A DNA stretch of 64,000 nucleotides from an uncultured Polaribacter sp. (lineage in GTDB: Bacteria > Bacteroidota > Bacteroidia > Flavobacteriales > Flavobacteriaceae). Shown piece by piece: positions 1 through 8,454 of this stretch; the stretch's first letter is position 1, and each line of letters opens with the position of its first letter. The stretch is taken from the NCBI RefSeq assembly GCF_947500975.1, contig NZ_CANMUE010000004.1, positions 1 through 64,000 of the forward strand. The letters run 5' to 3'. A program made the translations under genes and the position numbers. The notes below the pieces were generated by a model. That model did no database searches. It worked only from the letters and a program-made list of their open reading frames with translations, and was not told the DNA's origin.

Positions 1-296
1 CTAACCCGAATTATGCTATCACTTATAATTCATCAGATTTAACAATTACTTCAAAAGCAATTACAGTAACAGCTGAATCAGCAACGAAAGTTTATGGAGA
101 ATCAGATCCAGAGTTTAGTTATACATCAGAAGGATTAGTTGGAGAAGATGCTTTAGAAGGGAGTTTAAGTAGAGAAGAAGGGGAAGATGTAGGAGCTTAT
201 TTAATCACTTCAAGTTTATCTAACCCGAATTATGCTATCACTTATAATTCATCAGATTTAACAATTACTTCAAAAGCAATTACAGTAACAGCTGAA
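1..296 (+). repeat. Tandem 219-bp coding repeat (MBG units)
   Basis: Bases 1-77 recur exactly at 220-296, giving a 219-bp (73-codon) period. The unit between them is the only full copy in the window. A more divergent third unit follows at about 297-495. Near-identity at the DNA level suggests recent duplication or gene conversion. Confidence 0.85.
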
Positions 297-761
297 GCTA
301 AAACAAAAGCTTTTGGGGAGTCAGATCCAGAATTGAGTTATGAGTTAACATCAGGTAGTTTAAGTTTTGATGATGAGTTTACAGGAAGTTTAAGTAGAGA
401 AGAAGGAGAAAGTATTGGAATTTACTTGATTGAAATAGGGACTCTATCTTTAGGGGATAATTATGATATTACTTTTATAACAGCAAATTTTGAAATAACT
501 AATACAGCTTCATTACTTGATTTTAGAGAAAATAAAGAAGTTAAGTTATATCCCAATCCTGTCGTTGATAATTTAAATTTTGAATTAATTGGAGGTTTAA
601 ATGTTTTTGGTTTATCGGTATTTGATTTTTCTGGTAGATTGATTAAAAGATTAGAAATATATAATGATAGTATTTATATAGGGTCTTTACCTAAAGGTAT
701 TTATTTTATGAGGTTTGAAACAGATGAAGGGGTGTTTTTGAGAAAAATAATTAAAAAATAA
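1..761 (+). CDS. 3' end of a secreted MBG-repeat protein with a type IX secretion C-terminal domain (partial)
   Basis: Only the 3' end is in the window; the reading frame is open from base 3 to the stop at 759-761. It encodes tandem MBG-type (YDG/MBG) beta-sandwich repeats of about 73 residues. Each runs from an ITVTAE start through a YGESDPE(F/L)SY segment and a GSLSREEGE segment to an NPNYAITY end. The last about 80 residues begin with KLYPNPV and end in KKIIKK, the pattern of a type A sorting domain of the type IX secretion system (T9SS). The product is therefore probably exported through T9SS and attached to the cell surface or released. MBG repeats are common in long adhesin-like proteins of this phylum. 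The function of the missing N-terminal part cannot be told. Confidence is high for partial gene and export, low for role. Confidence 0.85.
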   Translation, partial: NPNYAITYNSSDLTITSKAITVTAESATKVYGESDPEFSYTSEGLVGEDALEGSLSREEGEDVGAYLITSSLSNPNYAITYNSSDLTITSKAITVTAEAKTKAFGESDPELSYELTSGSLSFDDEFTGSLSREEGESIGIYLIEIGTLSLGDNYDITFITANFEITNTASLLDFRENKEVKLYPNPVVDNLNFELIGGLNVFGLSVFDFSGRLIKRLEIYNDSIYIGSLPKGIYFMRFETDEGVFLRKIIKK

Positions 762-802
762 TTGTGAAACTCTGAAATAGTAATCGAGAATTCAATAGAT
801 AC

Positions 803-835
803 AAGGTAGTAATTTTAAATTGCTACCTTTTCTTT
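803..835 (+). terminator. Rho-independent terminator of the MBG-repeat gene
   Basis: A 10-bp stem (803-812 with 820-829, one G.U pair) with a short AT loop is followed by a T-rich run. It lies 42 bases after the stop codon. Confidence 0.75.
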
Positions 836-1275
836 TTGTTTATGGTGTATTTTTATTAACTAGTACAGTATATAAAGAATATTATTATTATCTACTTTTA
901 TAGTTGTGTAACTATAAGAAAAACAGCCATAATAAAACCTGAAAATAATAAAGGAAAATATATGTCAAATAGAATAGAAAGTTTTCTTTCAAGGTATAGA
1001 ATGTGCTAAGAAAAATAGAATTAATATTAATTTTAATTAGGGTATAAATATGTAGAGATTTATGAAATTAATTATATAAAGGGTTTATTTCGTTAAATTA
1101 ATTGTAAATGTTTTCTGTATTATTGATAATATAATTTAATAGGTTACCGCTTATTATTTAGAATAAATATAAATAAGATTTTTGAATGAATATATAGTTT
1201 AAACCATAAGATAAATAATGTCTAAAAACATTAAATTTGCATGATTTTTTTAGATAACTAAAATTCCAATTTACT
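836..1275. other. Gene-free AT-rich stretch upstream of nqrA
   Basis: I see no gene here; the longest ATG reading frame I noticed on the forward strand is about 15 codons. A small perfect hairpin lies at 899-916 (7-bp stem, GTGT loop). A good -7 box precedes nqrA at its right end. The rest is AT-rich sequence without recognisable structure. Confidence 0.6.
1232..1239 (+). promoter_or_regulatory. -7 box of the nqr operon promoter
   Basis: TAAATTTG matches the Bacteroidota sigma-A -7 consensus TAnnTTTG and lies 36 bases before the nqrA ATG. No clear -33 TTG is present. Confidence 0.55.
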
Positions 1276-2625
1276 ATGTCAAAAGACATTCGTATTAAAA
1301 AAGGCTTAGATATTAAGCTTGTTGGTGAAGCTGAAAAAAACACTACAGATATTTCTCTAAGTAGTGTTTATGCAGTGAAACCAGAAGACTTTCACGGAAT
1401 TATACCAAAACTTGTTGCCAAAGAAGGAGCAGAAGTAAAAGCGGGAGATACACTTTTTTATTCTAAAGGTGATGAACGTATTTTATTTCCAAGTCCAGTT
1501 TCTGGTAAAGTTGTAGAGGTAATTCGTGGAGCAAGAAGAAAAGTATTAACTGTTAAAATTGCAGCAGATACAACCCAAGTTTATAAAGATTTTGGAACCA
1601 AAAATGCAGATATCATGTCTGCGGAAGAGGTTAAATGCCATTTATTTACTTCAGGTTGTTGGCCATTTGTAAAACAGCGTCCTTATGATGTTGTTGCAAG
1701 CCCTAATCAAGCACCAAAAGCAATTTTTATTTCTGCATACGCAAGTGCACCTTTAGCTGCAGATTTAGATTATACCTTAGCAGGTAAAGAAGCAGAATTG
1801 CAAGCAGCAGTTACAGCAATTTCTAAATTAACAGAAGGTAAAGTACATGTTTCAGTTGCTGCAAATTCAAATTCACCTTTGTCAGGTTTAAAAGGAATTG
1901 AATTACATAAGGTTTCTGGACCTCATCCTTCAGGAAATGTAAGTACACAAATTGCACAAATAGACCCTATTAATAAAGGAGAAGTTGTTTGGGTAGTTAA
2001 TCCTCAAGATTTAATAGTAATTGGTGAGTTATTTTTAACAGGAAAATTAAATGTAACAAGAACAATTGCTTTAACAGGATCTCAATTTAGCAAGCCACAA
2101 TATGTAACTGCAATTGCAGGAGCAACTGTTTCTGATATAACAGCAAATAATTTAGAAGATAATAATACAAGAATTATTAGCGGAAATGTACTTTCTGGTA
2201 AAGAAGTGAAAGCTGATGAATTTTTAGGGTATTATGATAATCAAATTACTGCAATTCCAGAAGGAAATGATTATGAATTCTTTGGTTGGAATAAACCAAT
2301 TTTTAATAAAATTTCTGCATCAAGAGCATTGACTTTTTCTTGGTTAACACCAAAGAAAAAATACGATCTTAACACCAATACAAATGGTGAGCATAGAGCT
2401 TTTGTAGTAACTGGTTCTTACGAGCAAGTATTTCCTTTAGATATTTATCCAATGCAATTGTTAAAAGCATTTATGTATAAAGATTTAGATGAAATGGAAG
2501 CTTTAGGAGGTTATGAAGTAGCACCAGAAGACTTTGCACTTACAGAATTTATTTGTGTATCTAAACAACCTCATCAGCAAATTATTAGAGAGGGTTTAGA
2601 TTTAATGAGAGAAGAATTAGGATAA
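1276..2625 (+). CDS. nqrA: Na+-translocating NADH:quinone reductase subunit A
   Basis: NqrA is a peripheral subunit of the Na+-NQR complex, which passes electrons from NADH to quinone and pumps Na+ out across the inner membrane. The 449-residue product is the usual length and opens with the family's IKKGLDIKLVGEAE start. A lipoyl-like segment follows (GAEVKAGDTLFYSKGDE, then FPSPVSGKVVEV). It contains no membrane helix. It is the first gene of a complete six-gene nqrABCDEF operon; nqrB begins 4 bases after its stop. The ATG follows a plausible -7 box. Assignment is firm from sequence and context. Confidence 0.97.
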   Translation: MSKDIRIKKGLDIKLVGEAEKNTTDISLSSVYAVKPEDFHGIIPKLVAKEGAEVKAGDTLFYSKGDERILFPSPVSGKVVEVIRGARRKVLTVKIAADTTQVYKDFGTKNADIMSAEEVKCHLFTSGCWPFVKQRPYDVVASPNQAPKAIFISAYASAPLAADLDYTLAGKEAELQAAVTAISKLTEGKVHVSVAANSNSPLSGLKGIELHKVSGPHPSGNVSTQIAQIDPINKGEVVWVVNPQDLIVIGELFLTGKLNVTRTIALTGSQFSKPQYVTAIAGATVSDITANNLEDNNTRIISGNVLSGKEVKADEFLGYYDNQITAIPEGNDYEFFGWNKPIFNKISASRALTFSWLTPKKKYDLNTNTNGEHRAFVVTGSYEQVFPLDIYPMQLLKAFMYKDLDEMEALGGYEVAPEDFALTEFICVSKQPHQQIIREGLDLMREELG

Positions 2626-2629
2626 GATT

Positions 2630-3832
2630 ATGGGCTTAAAACAAAATTTACATAATTTAAAAGAAAAATATAAAGGAACCAAAATGGCACCTGCATTTAA
2701 TGCAATCCATACCTTTTTATATTTACCAAACGAAGTTACTCATAAAGGAGGAACTCATATAAAAGCAGCAGATGATTTAAAGCGTACAATGAATATTGTA
2801 ATTATGTCTTTAATTCCTTGTTTGATTTTTGGAATGTTTAATGCAGGTTTCCAGCATTATGCAGCTATAGATAGTTCTTTAAGAACAGACGTGTTAGCTA
2901 ACTTTTTTACAATGGATAATCTTTGGATTGGAATTGTAAAAATATTACCATTAGTAATTGTTTCTTATGGAATTGGGCTTTTAGTAGAATTTATTTTTGC
3001 AGTAATAAAAGGTCATGAAGTAGAAGAAGGTTATTTAGTAACTGGTATGTTAGTTCCATTAATTGTACCTGTAGATACGCCACTTTGGATGTTGGCTGTA
3101 GCAGTTGTTTTTGGAGTTGTTATTGGTAAAGAAGTATTTGGAGGAACAGGTATGAATATCTTAAATCCAGCTTTAACAATTAGAGCATTCTTATTTTTTG
3201 CATATCCAACTTGGATGTCGGGAGATAAAGTTTGGGTACATGATGCTGTAAATAGAGTAGGAACTCCAGACGCAATTTCTGGTGAAACTATTTTAGGAAG
3301 CTATGCACAAAACCAAGAAGTAGTGTATTCTAATTGGGATATGTTTATGGGATTCATTCCAGGTTCAGTAGGAGAAACATCAACATTACTAATTCTATTA
3401 GGAGCAGCGTTTTTAATTTTTACAAAAATTGGAAGTTGGAGAATTATTGTTTCTACATTTTTAGGAGCAGCAGTAATGGGTTTCATTTTTAATCAAGTAG
3501 TTGCTGCAGATATTATTACAGAATCTAGCAAATTTTACGGATTAATGAATACCGTTTGGTGGCAACATTTGTTGATTGGTGGTTTAGCATTTGGAGCTGT
3601 GTTTATGGCAACAGATCCTGTAACAGCATCACAAACAAATAAAGGAAAATGGATTTATGGTTTCTTAATTGGATTTATTTCAATTATGATACGTGTGTTT
3701 AACCCTGCATATCCAGAAGGAGTATTTTTAGCAATTTTATTGATGAATGTTTTTGCTCCAACAATAGACCATTATGTGGTTCAAGGAAACGTAAAGAAAA
3801 GATTAAAACGTACTAAAGTTAAAACTGCCTAA
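2630..3832 (+). CDS. nqrB: Na+-translocating NADH:quinone reductase subunit B
   Basis: NqrB is the large membrane subunit (400 residues, many hydrophobic helices) that carries a covalently bound FMN and takes part in Na+ translocation. The FMN-acceptor threonine sits in an SGET motif at residues 217-220, so T220 is the likely flavinylation site (T236 in Vibrio cholerae). The charged N-terminal segment before the first helix is typical. It lies 4 bases after nqrA and 2 bases before nqrC, consistent with translational coupling. I see no missing key residue in what can be checked by eye. Confidence 0.97.
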   Translation: MGLKQNLHNLKEKYKGTKMAPAFNAIHTFLYLPNEVTHKGGTHIKAADDLKRTMNIVIMSLIPCLIFGMFNAGFQHYAAIDSSLRTDVLANFFTMDNLWIGIVKILPLVIVSYGIGLLVEFIFAVIKGHEVEEGYLVTGMLVPLIVPVDTPLWMLAVAVVFGVVIGKEVFGGTGMNILNPALTIRAFLFFAYPTWMSGDKVWVHDAVNRVGTPDAISGETILGSYAQNQEVVYSNWDMFMGFIPGSVGETSTLLILLGAAFLIFTKIGSWRIIVSTFLGAAVMGFIFNQVVAADIITESSKFYGLMNTVWWQHLLIGGLAFGAVFMATDPVTASQTNKGKWIYGFLIGFISIMIRVFNPAYPEGVFLAILLMNVFAPTIDHYVVQGNVKKRLKRTKVKTA

Positions 3833-3834
3833 TT

Positions 3835-4584
3835 ATGAGTAAGAGAACAGATAGTAATGGTTATACAATGATTTTTGCCATCGTTATGGTTTTAATTGTT
3901 GGTTCTTTGTTAGCTTTTTTAGCATCGTCTTTAAAGCCTAGAATCAAAGAAAACGAAAGAATAGAGAAGCAGCAAAACATTTTGTATGCTATGGGTGTAA
4001 ATGAAAATGACGAATCTAGCGCAAATTTTGTTTCTACAACAGTTGCTGGAGAAGAGTTTGCAAAATATATCAAAAAACAAATAGTTATTGAAGGAGATAA
4101 AATTTCTGAAAGCGATGATGCCTATTTAATTGATGTTAAAAAAGAACAAGCAAATGCAAAAGCAGGTAAAGTAAGAAAGTTACCTTTATTTGTTGGTGAA
4201 AAAGATGGTAAAATATTTTATGTAGCACCAATTAGAGGAAAAGGTTTATGGGATGCTATTTGGGGGTATGTTTCTATGGATGAAAATATGGTTGTACAAG
4301 GTGCCTATTTTGATCATAAAGGTGAAACTCCAGGTTTAGGAGCAAACATAAAACAACGTTACTTTATGGATGATTTTATTGGAGAACACCTAATGTCTAC
4401 TTCTGGAGACTTTAAAGGAATTACAGTTGCCAAAGGAAATAACGATCCAAAGAACGAAGATAAAACAGATTATGAAGTAGATGCAATTGCAGGTGCAACA
4501 ATTACAGGTGATGGAGTTTCTGCAATGATTAAAGCGGATTTAGCTTTATATGTGCCTTATTTTAAATCATTAAAAAACAAATAA
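3835..4584 (+). CDS. nqrC: Na+-translocating NADH:quinone reductase subunit C
   Basis: NqrC is anchored by one N-terminal helix (about residues 11-31) and carries the second covalent FMN on its periplasmic domain. The FMN motif DAIAGAT is present at residues 216-222, making T222 the likely attachment site. This site needs the flavin transferase ApbE, which is not encoded in the window. The length (249 residues) is normal. The ATG lies 2 bases after the nqrB stop, and nqrD follows after 5 bases. Confidence 0.97.
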   Translation: MSKRTDSNGYTMIFAIVMVLIVGSLLAFLASSLKPRIKENERIEKQQNILYAMGVNENDESSANFVSTTVAGEEFAKYIKKQIVIEGDKISESDDAYLIDVKKEQANAKAGKVRKLPLFVGEKDGKIFYVAPIRGKGLWDAIWGYVSMDENMVVQGAYFDHKGETPGLGANIKQRYFMDDFIGEHLMSTSGDFKGITVAKGNNDPKNEDKTDYEVDAIAGATITGDGVSAMIKADLALYVPYFKSLKNK

Positions 4585-4589
4585 TAAGT

Positions 4590-5237
4590 ATGGGACTTTT
4601 ATCAAAAAAAGACGCAGCATTACTTACAGACCCATTAGCAGATAATAATCCAATTACTATCCAAGTATTAGGTATTTGTTCTGCATTAGCGATTACAGCA
4701 GAGTTAAAAGCATCTATTGTAATGGCAGTTTCTGTAATGTTTGTATTAGGTTTAGGAAACGTAGTTATCTCTTTAATGAGAAACATTATTCCATCAAAAA
4801 TTAGAATTATTGTTCAGCTTATTGTAGTTGCAACTTTAGTAATTATTGTTGATTTAGTTTTAAAAGCTTTTCAATATGAACTTAGTAAAACACTTTCTGT
4901 TTTTGTTGGGCTAATTATTACTAACTGTATAATTATGGGACGTTTTGAAGCTTTTGCTTTAGGAAACAAACCTTGGAGATCTTTCTTAGATGGAATAGGA
5001 AATGCAGTTGGTTATGGTGTAATTTTAATTATTGTAGGTTTCTTTAGAGAATTATTAGGTTCTGGAACTTTATTAGGATTTAAAGTTTTAGGAGATCCGA
5101 TAGAAAAAACTGGATTGTATGCAATAGGATATGAAAATAATGGTTTTATGTTATTATCTCCAATGGCATTAATTGTAGTTGGTATTATTATCTGGATTCA
5201 ACGTAGTAAAAACAAAGCATTAATAGAAGAAAATTAG
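4590..5237 (+). CDS. nqrD: Na+-translocating NADH:quinone reductase subunit D
   Basis: NqrD is a six-helix inner-membrane subunit. Together with NqrE it holds an iron-sulfur centre midway in the membrane through paired cysteines. Those cysteines are visible at C30 (LGICSALAI) and C113 (TNCIIMG), matching C29 and C112 of the Vibrio protein. The length (215 residues) is typical. After this gene the operon spacing widens to 48 bases, and that gap holds a palindromic REP-like element. Confidence 0.96.
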   Translation: MGLLSKKDAALLTDPLADNNPITIQVLGICSALAITAELKASIVMAVSVMFVLGLGNVVISLMRNIIPSKIRIIVQLIVVATLVIIVDLVLKAFQYELSKTLSVFVGLIITNCIIMGRFEAFALGNKPWRSFLDGIGNAVGYGVILIIVGFFRELLGSGTLLGFKVLGDPIEKTGLYAIGYENNGFMLLSPMALIVVGIIIWIQRSKNKALIEEN

Positions 5238-5245
5238 ACGCCAAA

Positions 5246-5273
5246 CGTCATTCTGAATTTATTTTCAGAATCT
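5246..5273. repeat. REP-like palindromic element between nqrD and nqrE
   Basis: A perfect 8-bp inverted repeat, ATTCTGAA (5250-5257) with TTCAGAAT (5264-5271), has a 6-base loop and is flanked by CGTC on the left and CT on the right. From memory it resembles a short palindromic repeat scattered through Flavobacteriaceae genomes. I see one copy in this window. Confidence 0.6.
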
Positions 5274-5285
5274 TAAAATACATTT

Positions 5286-6008
5286 ATGGAACATATAGAA
5301 TTATTTTTCAAATCGATATTTATAGATAACATGGTTTTCGCAACCTTTTTAGGTATGTGTTCTTACCTTGCTGTATCTAAAAAAGTATCTACAGCCGTAG
5401 GCTTAGGAGCTGCTGTAATCTTTGTATTAGCAGTAACAGTGCCTTTAAACTGGTTATTAGATCAATATATTTTACAACCTGGAGCATTAAAATGGTTAGG
5501 AGCAGAATACGCTGATTATGATTTAAGTTTCTTATCATTTATTATGTTTATTGCAACAATTGCAACCATGGTACAATTGGTAGAAATTATTGTTGAAAAA
5601 TTCTCACCATCATTATACAACTCATTAGGTATTTTCTTACCATTAATTGCTGTAAACTGTGCTATTTTAGGTGGTAGTTTATTTATGCAATCTCGTGAAA
5701 TAGCTAGCTTAGGATTATCTTTAACTTATGGAGTTGGATCAGGAATTGGTTGGTTTTTAGCAATTTTAGCAATTGCAGCTATTCGAGAAAAAATAAGATA
5801 CTCAAGTGTACCTCCAGCCTTAAGAGGTTTAGGAATTACATTTATAATTACAGGATTAATGGCAATTGGGTTTATGAGTTTTGGTGGGATGCTAACTGGA
5901 GGAGATGAAGAGAAAAAAGAAAGTCCAAAAGTAGAGGCAAAGGTTGAGAAAAAAGAAATAAAAGAAGCTAAAGAAATTGTAGCTGAAAACACAATTATAA
6001 ACGAATAG
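5286..6008 (+). CDS. nqrE: Na+-translocating NADH:quinone reductase subunit E with a charged C-terminal tail
   Basis: NqrE is the six-helix partner of NqrD. The conserved cysteines for the shared iron-sulfur centre are at C25 (GMCSYLA) and C125 (VNCAILGG). The core ends near residue 205 with [12 protein letters not shown]. About 35 further residues follow, almost all Lys, Glu, Ala and Val ([10 protein letters not shown] through VAENTIINE). The Vibrio protein is about 198 residues and lacks this tail, while this one has 240. The tail may be a lineage feature and its role is unknown. nqrF starts 4 bases later. Confidence 0.95.
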   Translation: MEHIELFFKSIFIDNMVFATFLGMCSYLAVSKKVSTAVGLGAAVIFVLAVTVPLNWLLDQYILQPGALKWLGAEYADYDLSFLSFIMFIATIATMVQLVEIIVEKFSPSLYNSLGIFLPLIAVNCAILGGSLFMQSREIASLGLSLTYGVGSGIGWFLAILAIAAIREKIRYSSVPPALRGLGITFIITGLMAIGFMSFGGMLTGGDEEKKESPKVEAKVEKKEIKEAKEIVAENTIINE

Positions 6009-6012
6009 AAGA

Positions 6013-7323
6013 ATGATATTAGCAGCAGGTACAACAGGAACCATTATTGCAACAGTAGCAGCTTTTTTATTAGTAACATTGATACTAGTATCGTTGTTAT
6101 TATTTGTGAAACAAAAATTATCTCCTTCTGGTCCAGTAACAATTACTATTAATGGAGAAAAGAAAATAGAAGTAGCTTCTGGTAGCACACTTTTAACCAC
6201 ATTAGGAAGCGAAAAAATATTTCTACCATCTGCTTGTGGTGGTGGTGGATCTTGTGTTCAATGTGAATGCCATGTAAATTCTGGTGGTGGAGAAGCTTTA
6301 CCAACAGAAACACCACACTTTACACGTAAAGAATTAAAACATGGAATTCGTTTAGCTTGTCAAGTAAAAGTTAAGCAAGACATGGATATTTCTATTCCTG
6401 AAGAAATTTTTGGAATTAAGAAATGGGATGCAGTTGTAGTTAGAAATTATAACGTAGCTACTTTTATTAAAGAATTTGTTGTAGAAATACCTGAAGATAT
6501 GGGTTACAAAGCAGGAGGATATATTCAAATTGAAATTCCAGCTTGTGAAATAAACTATGCTGATATGGATATTACGGCACATCCAGAAGAGCATGATACA
6601 CCAGATAAGTTTGAGGCTGAATGGAATAAATTTGGTTTAAGACCATTAGTAATGAAAAATACTGAAACTGTAGAAAGAGCGTACTCTATGGCTTCTTACC
6701 CTGCAGAAGGTAGAGAAATTATGTTGAATGTACGTATTGCTACTCCTCCTTTTGATAGAGCTAAAGGTGGATGGATGGATGTAAATCCTGGAGTTGCTTC
6801 TTCATATATTTTTAACCTAAAGAAAGGTGATAAATGTGTGATTTCTGGGCCTTATGGAGAGTTTTTCATTAATGAATCTGATGCAGAAATGCTGTATGTT
6901 GGTGGTGGAGCAGGTATGGCGCCAATGCGTTCTCATTTATATCACTTATTTAGAACATTAAAAACAGGTAGAAAAGTTACTTATTGGTACGGTGGGCGTT
7001 CAAAAGCAGAATTATTTTATATAGAGCATTTTAGAGCTTTGGAAAAAGATTTTCCAAACTTCAAATTTTACATCGCTTTATCTGATCCAACTGAAGCAGA
7101 TAATTGGATAGAAAAGAAAGATATTAATGATGAAGCTGGTGATGGTTTTGTAGGGTTTATACACAATTGTGTAATTGATAATTACTTAAATCATCATGAA
7201 TCTCCAGAAGATTTAGAATTATATTTCTGTGGACCACCATTAATGAACAAAGCAGTTCAGAAAATGGGAGAAGATTTTGGCCTTGCTGATGAAAATATTA
7301 GATTTGATGACTTTGGAGGATAA
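6013..7323 (+). CDS. nqrF: Na+-translocating NADH:quinone reductase subunit F (NADH-oxidising)
   Basis: NqrF is the electron entry point. One N-terminal helix (about residues 7-28) anchors a [2Fe-2S] ferredoxin domain followed by FAD- and NADH-binding domains. The cluster cysteines are C75, C81, C84 and C116, with spacing CGGGGSCVQC. FAD binding is marked by RAYS at 222-225. The NADH pocket is marked by GGGAG at 297-301 and the CGPP motif with C406. The protein ends in DDFGG, as is usual for the family. At 436 residues it is slightly longer than the Vibrio protein. It is the last gene of the operon, and a strong terminator lies 27 bases downstream. Confidence 0.97.
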   Translation: MILAAGTTGTIIATVAAFLLVTLILVSLLLFVKQKLSPSGPVTITINGEKKIEVASGSTLLTTLGSEKIFLPSACGGGGSCVQCECHVNSGGGEALPTETPHFTRKELKHGIRLACQVKVKQDMDISIPEEIFGIKKWDAVVVRNYNVATFIKEFVVEIPEDMGYKAGGYIQIEIPACEINYADMDITAHPEEHDTPDKFEAEWNKFGLRPLVMKNTETVERAYSMASYPAEGREIMLNVRIATPPFDRAKGGWMDVNPGVASSYIFNLKKGDKCVISGPYGEFFINESDAEMLYVGGGAGMAPMRSHLYHLFRTLKTGRKVTYWYGGRSKAELFYIEHFRALEKDFPNFKFYIALSDPTEADNWIEKKDINDEAGDGFVGFIHNCVIDNYLNHHESPEDLELYFCGPPLMNKAVQKMGEDFGLADENIRFDDFGG

Positions 7324-7350
7324 ACTTCAAATTAGAATATAAATATTTAA

Positions 7351-7379
7351 AACCGATACAAATTTGTATCGGTTTTTTT
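7351..7379 (+). terminator. Terminator of the nqr operon
   Basis: A perfect 12-bp self-complementary stretch (7351-7362 with 7363-7374, so a few central bases must form the loop) is followed by a run of T. It ends transcription after nqrF. Confidence 0.9.
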
Positions 7380-7404
7380 GTGAATTTTATATATTGTATT
7401 TTTG
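7378..7404 (+). promoter_or_regulatory. Promoter of the retropepsin-like gene
   Basis: TTG at 7378-7380 and TATTTTTG at 7397-7404 fit the Bacteroidota -33/-7 pattern with a 16-base spacer (slightly short). The -7 box ends 20 bases before the ATG. The -33 element overlaps the end of the nqr terminator. Confidence 0.6.
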
Positions 7405-7424
7405 AGATTAATTAAATTTTGTGA

Positions 7425-7874
7425 ATGAAAATTATCCAAAAAATATTAAAAAAGAAAAAATATATCAAAATAAAACTAAAGAGAATTGCTACCAATCATT
7501 TAGAATTAAAAACAAAGATTAATGGTGTTAAAGGTCGTTTTATTTTAGATACAGGAGCTTCAAATTCATGTGTTGGTCTAGATATGATTACATATTTTAA
7601 TTTGGATGCTCAAGAGAGTGAAACAAAGGCTGCTGGAGCTGGAGCTACAGATATGGAAACGAAACAATCTAAAAACAATACATTAAAAATTGGAGGTTGG
7701 AAAACCAAAGAGTGTCATTTAGTAATGTTTGATTTATCACATGTAAATACTGCATTAACACAACATAATGCTAATGAAGTTCATGGTATAATAGGAGCTG
7801 ATATTTTACAAAAAGGAAAGGCTTTTATAGACTATAATAAAAATGTCTTATACTTAAAAAAGGCAAAGAAATAA
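7425..7874 (+). CDS. Retropepsin-like (clan AA) aspartic protease
   Basis: This 149-residue protein has a single retroviral-type aspartic protease domain. The catalytic motif FILDTGAS has its aspartate at D42, and the second hydrophobic-hydrophobic-Gly motif is HGIIGADIL near residues 119-127. The first about 20 residues are very rich in lysine, without a clear signal peptide, so a cytoplasmic location is likely. Such enzymes act as homodimers in which each subunit gives one aspartate. The substrate is unknown. A promoter lies just upstream, and the yqeY-like gene follows 21 bases later, so the two are probably cotranscribed. Confidence 0.85.
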   Translation: MKIIQKILKKKKYIKIKLKRIATNHLELKTKINGVKGRFILDTGASNSCVGLDMITYFNLDAQESETKAAGAGATDMETKQSKNNTLKIGGWKTKECHLVMFDLSHVNTALTQHNANEVHGIIGADILQKGKAFIDYNKNVLYLKKAKK

Positions 7875-7895
7875 TTAATTTAAAAATAGAAAAGA

Positions 7896-8345
7896 ATGAG
7901 TTTGCAAAAACAAGTAATGGATAAAATGAAAGAAGCAATGAAAGCAAAAGATACAGTTGCTTTACAGGCTTTAAGAGCAGTAAAATCTGCCTTTTTATTA
8001 GCAAAAACAGAAACAGGTGTTCAAGCAGAATTAACAGAAGAGCAAGAAATAAAAATTATCCAAAAACAAGTAAAACAAAGAAAGGATAGTGCAGCAATTT
8101 TTATAAAACAAGACAGACAAGACTTGGCTGAGCCAGAATTAGCAGAACTTGCTATTTTAGAGCAATTTTTACCAGAAGCTTTATCTGAAGAAAAAATTGA
8201 AGAAGTAGTAATTGCTACAATAAATAAAGTTGGTGCTTCTGGAATGAAAGATATGGGAAAAGTAATGGGGATTGTTTCTAAAGAATTAGCGGGACAAGCA
8301 GATGGTAAAACAATTTCTACCTTAGTAAAGAAAAATTTAATGTAA
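7896..8345 (+). CDS. yqeY: GatB/YqeY domain-containing protein
   Basis: The 149-residue protein matches the YqeY family, related to the C-terminal tail domain of the amidotransferase subunit GatB that contacts tRNA. Recognisable parts are the helical start (QVMDKMKEAMKAKDT), LRAVKSAFLLAKTE, the EQFLPEALSEEKIE segment and the C-terminal MKDMGKVMGIV. It is a stand-alone soluble protein without catalytic residues and its role is unsettled. It lies in an apparent operon with the upstream aspartic protease; a tRNA gene follows after 33 bases. Confidence 0.9.
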   Translation: MSLQKQVMDKMKEAMKAKDTVALQALRAVKSAFLLAKTETGVQAELTEEQEIKIIQKQVKQRKDSAAIFIKQDRQDLAEPELAELAILEQFLPEALSEEKIEEVVIATINKVGASGMKDMGKVMGIVSKELAGQADGKTISTLVKKNLM

Positions 8346-8378
8346 TATAAAAACGATTTTCTACTTCTGTAGAAAGAA

Positions 8379-8452
8379 GGCTCCATAGTTCAATTGAATA
8401 GAATATCAGATTTCGGCTCTGAGGGTTGCAGGTTTGAATCCTGCTGGAGTCA
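8379..8452 (+). tRNA. tRNA-Arg, anticodon TCG
   Basis: A full cloverleaf can be drawn. The acceptor stem is 8379-8385 with 8445-8451 (one G.U). The anticodon stem is TCAGA/TCTGA with loop TTTCGGC, placing TCG at 8413-8415. The T arm is GCAGG/CCTGC. The 3' CCA is not encoded. Two usually invariant positions are changed together: position 19 in the D loop is A and position 56 in the T loop is T (normally G19 and C56), so the tertiary pair is kept as A-U. This argues for a functional gene rather than a decayed one. Confidence 0.9.
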
Positions 8453-8454
8453 CT

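Noticed and set aside
1..330. Tandem repeats at the window start as a CRISPR array
   Set aside because: The 219-bp period is in frame and encodes MBG protein domains; there are no short palindromic repeats with unique spacers.
962..1009. 15-codon open frame in the gap before nqrA
   Set aside because: Too short, no ribosome-binding context and no recognisable product.
5726..6200. Two overlapping antisense open frames opposite nqrE and nqrF (102 residues each)
   Set aside because: They are low-complexity Phe/Ile/Ser-rich mirror frames of the Lys/Glu-rich nqrE tail and of conserved nqrF sequence; no start context or family.
7324..7424. Riboswitch between nqrF and the retropepsin-like gene
   Set aside because: The structure is fully explained by a terminator followed by a promoter.
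8379..8452. Idea that tRNA-Arg is a pseudogene because C56 and G19 are missing
   Set aside because: All stems pair and the two changes compensate each other, so a working tRNA is more likely.
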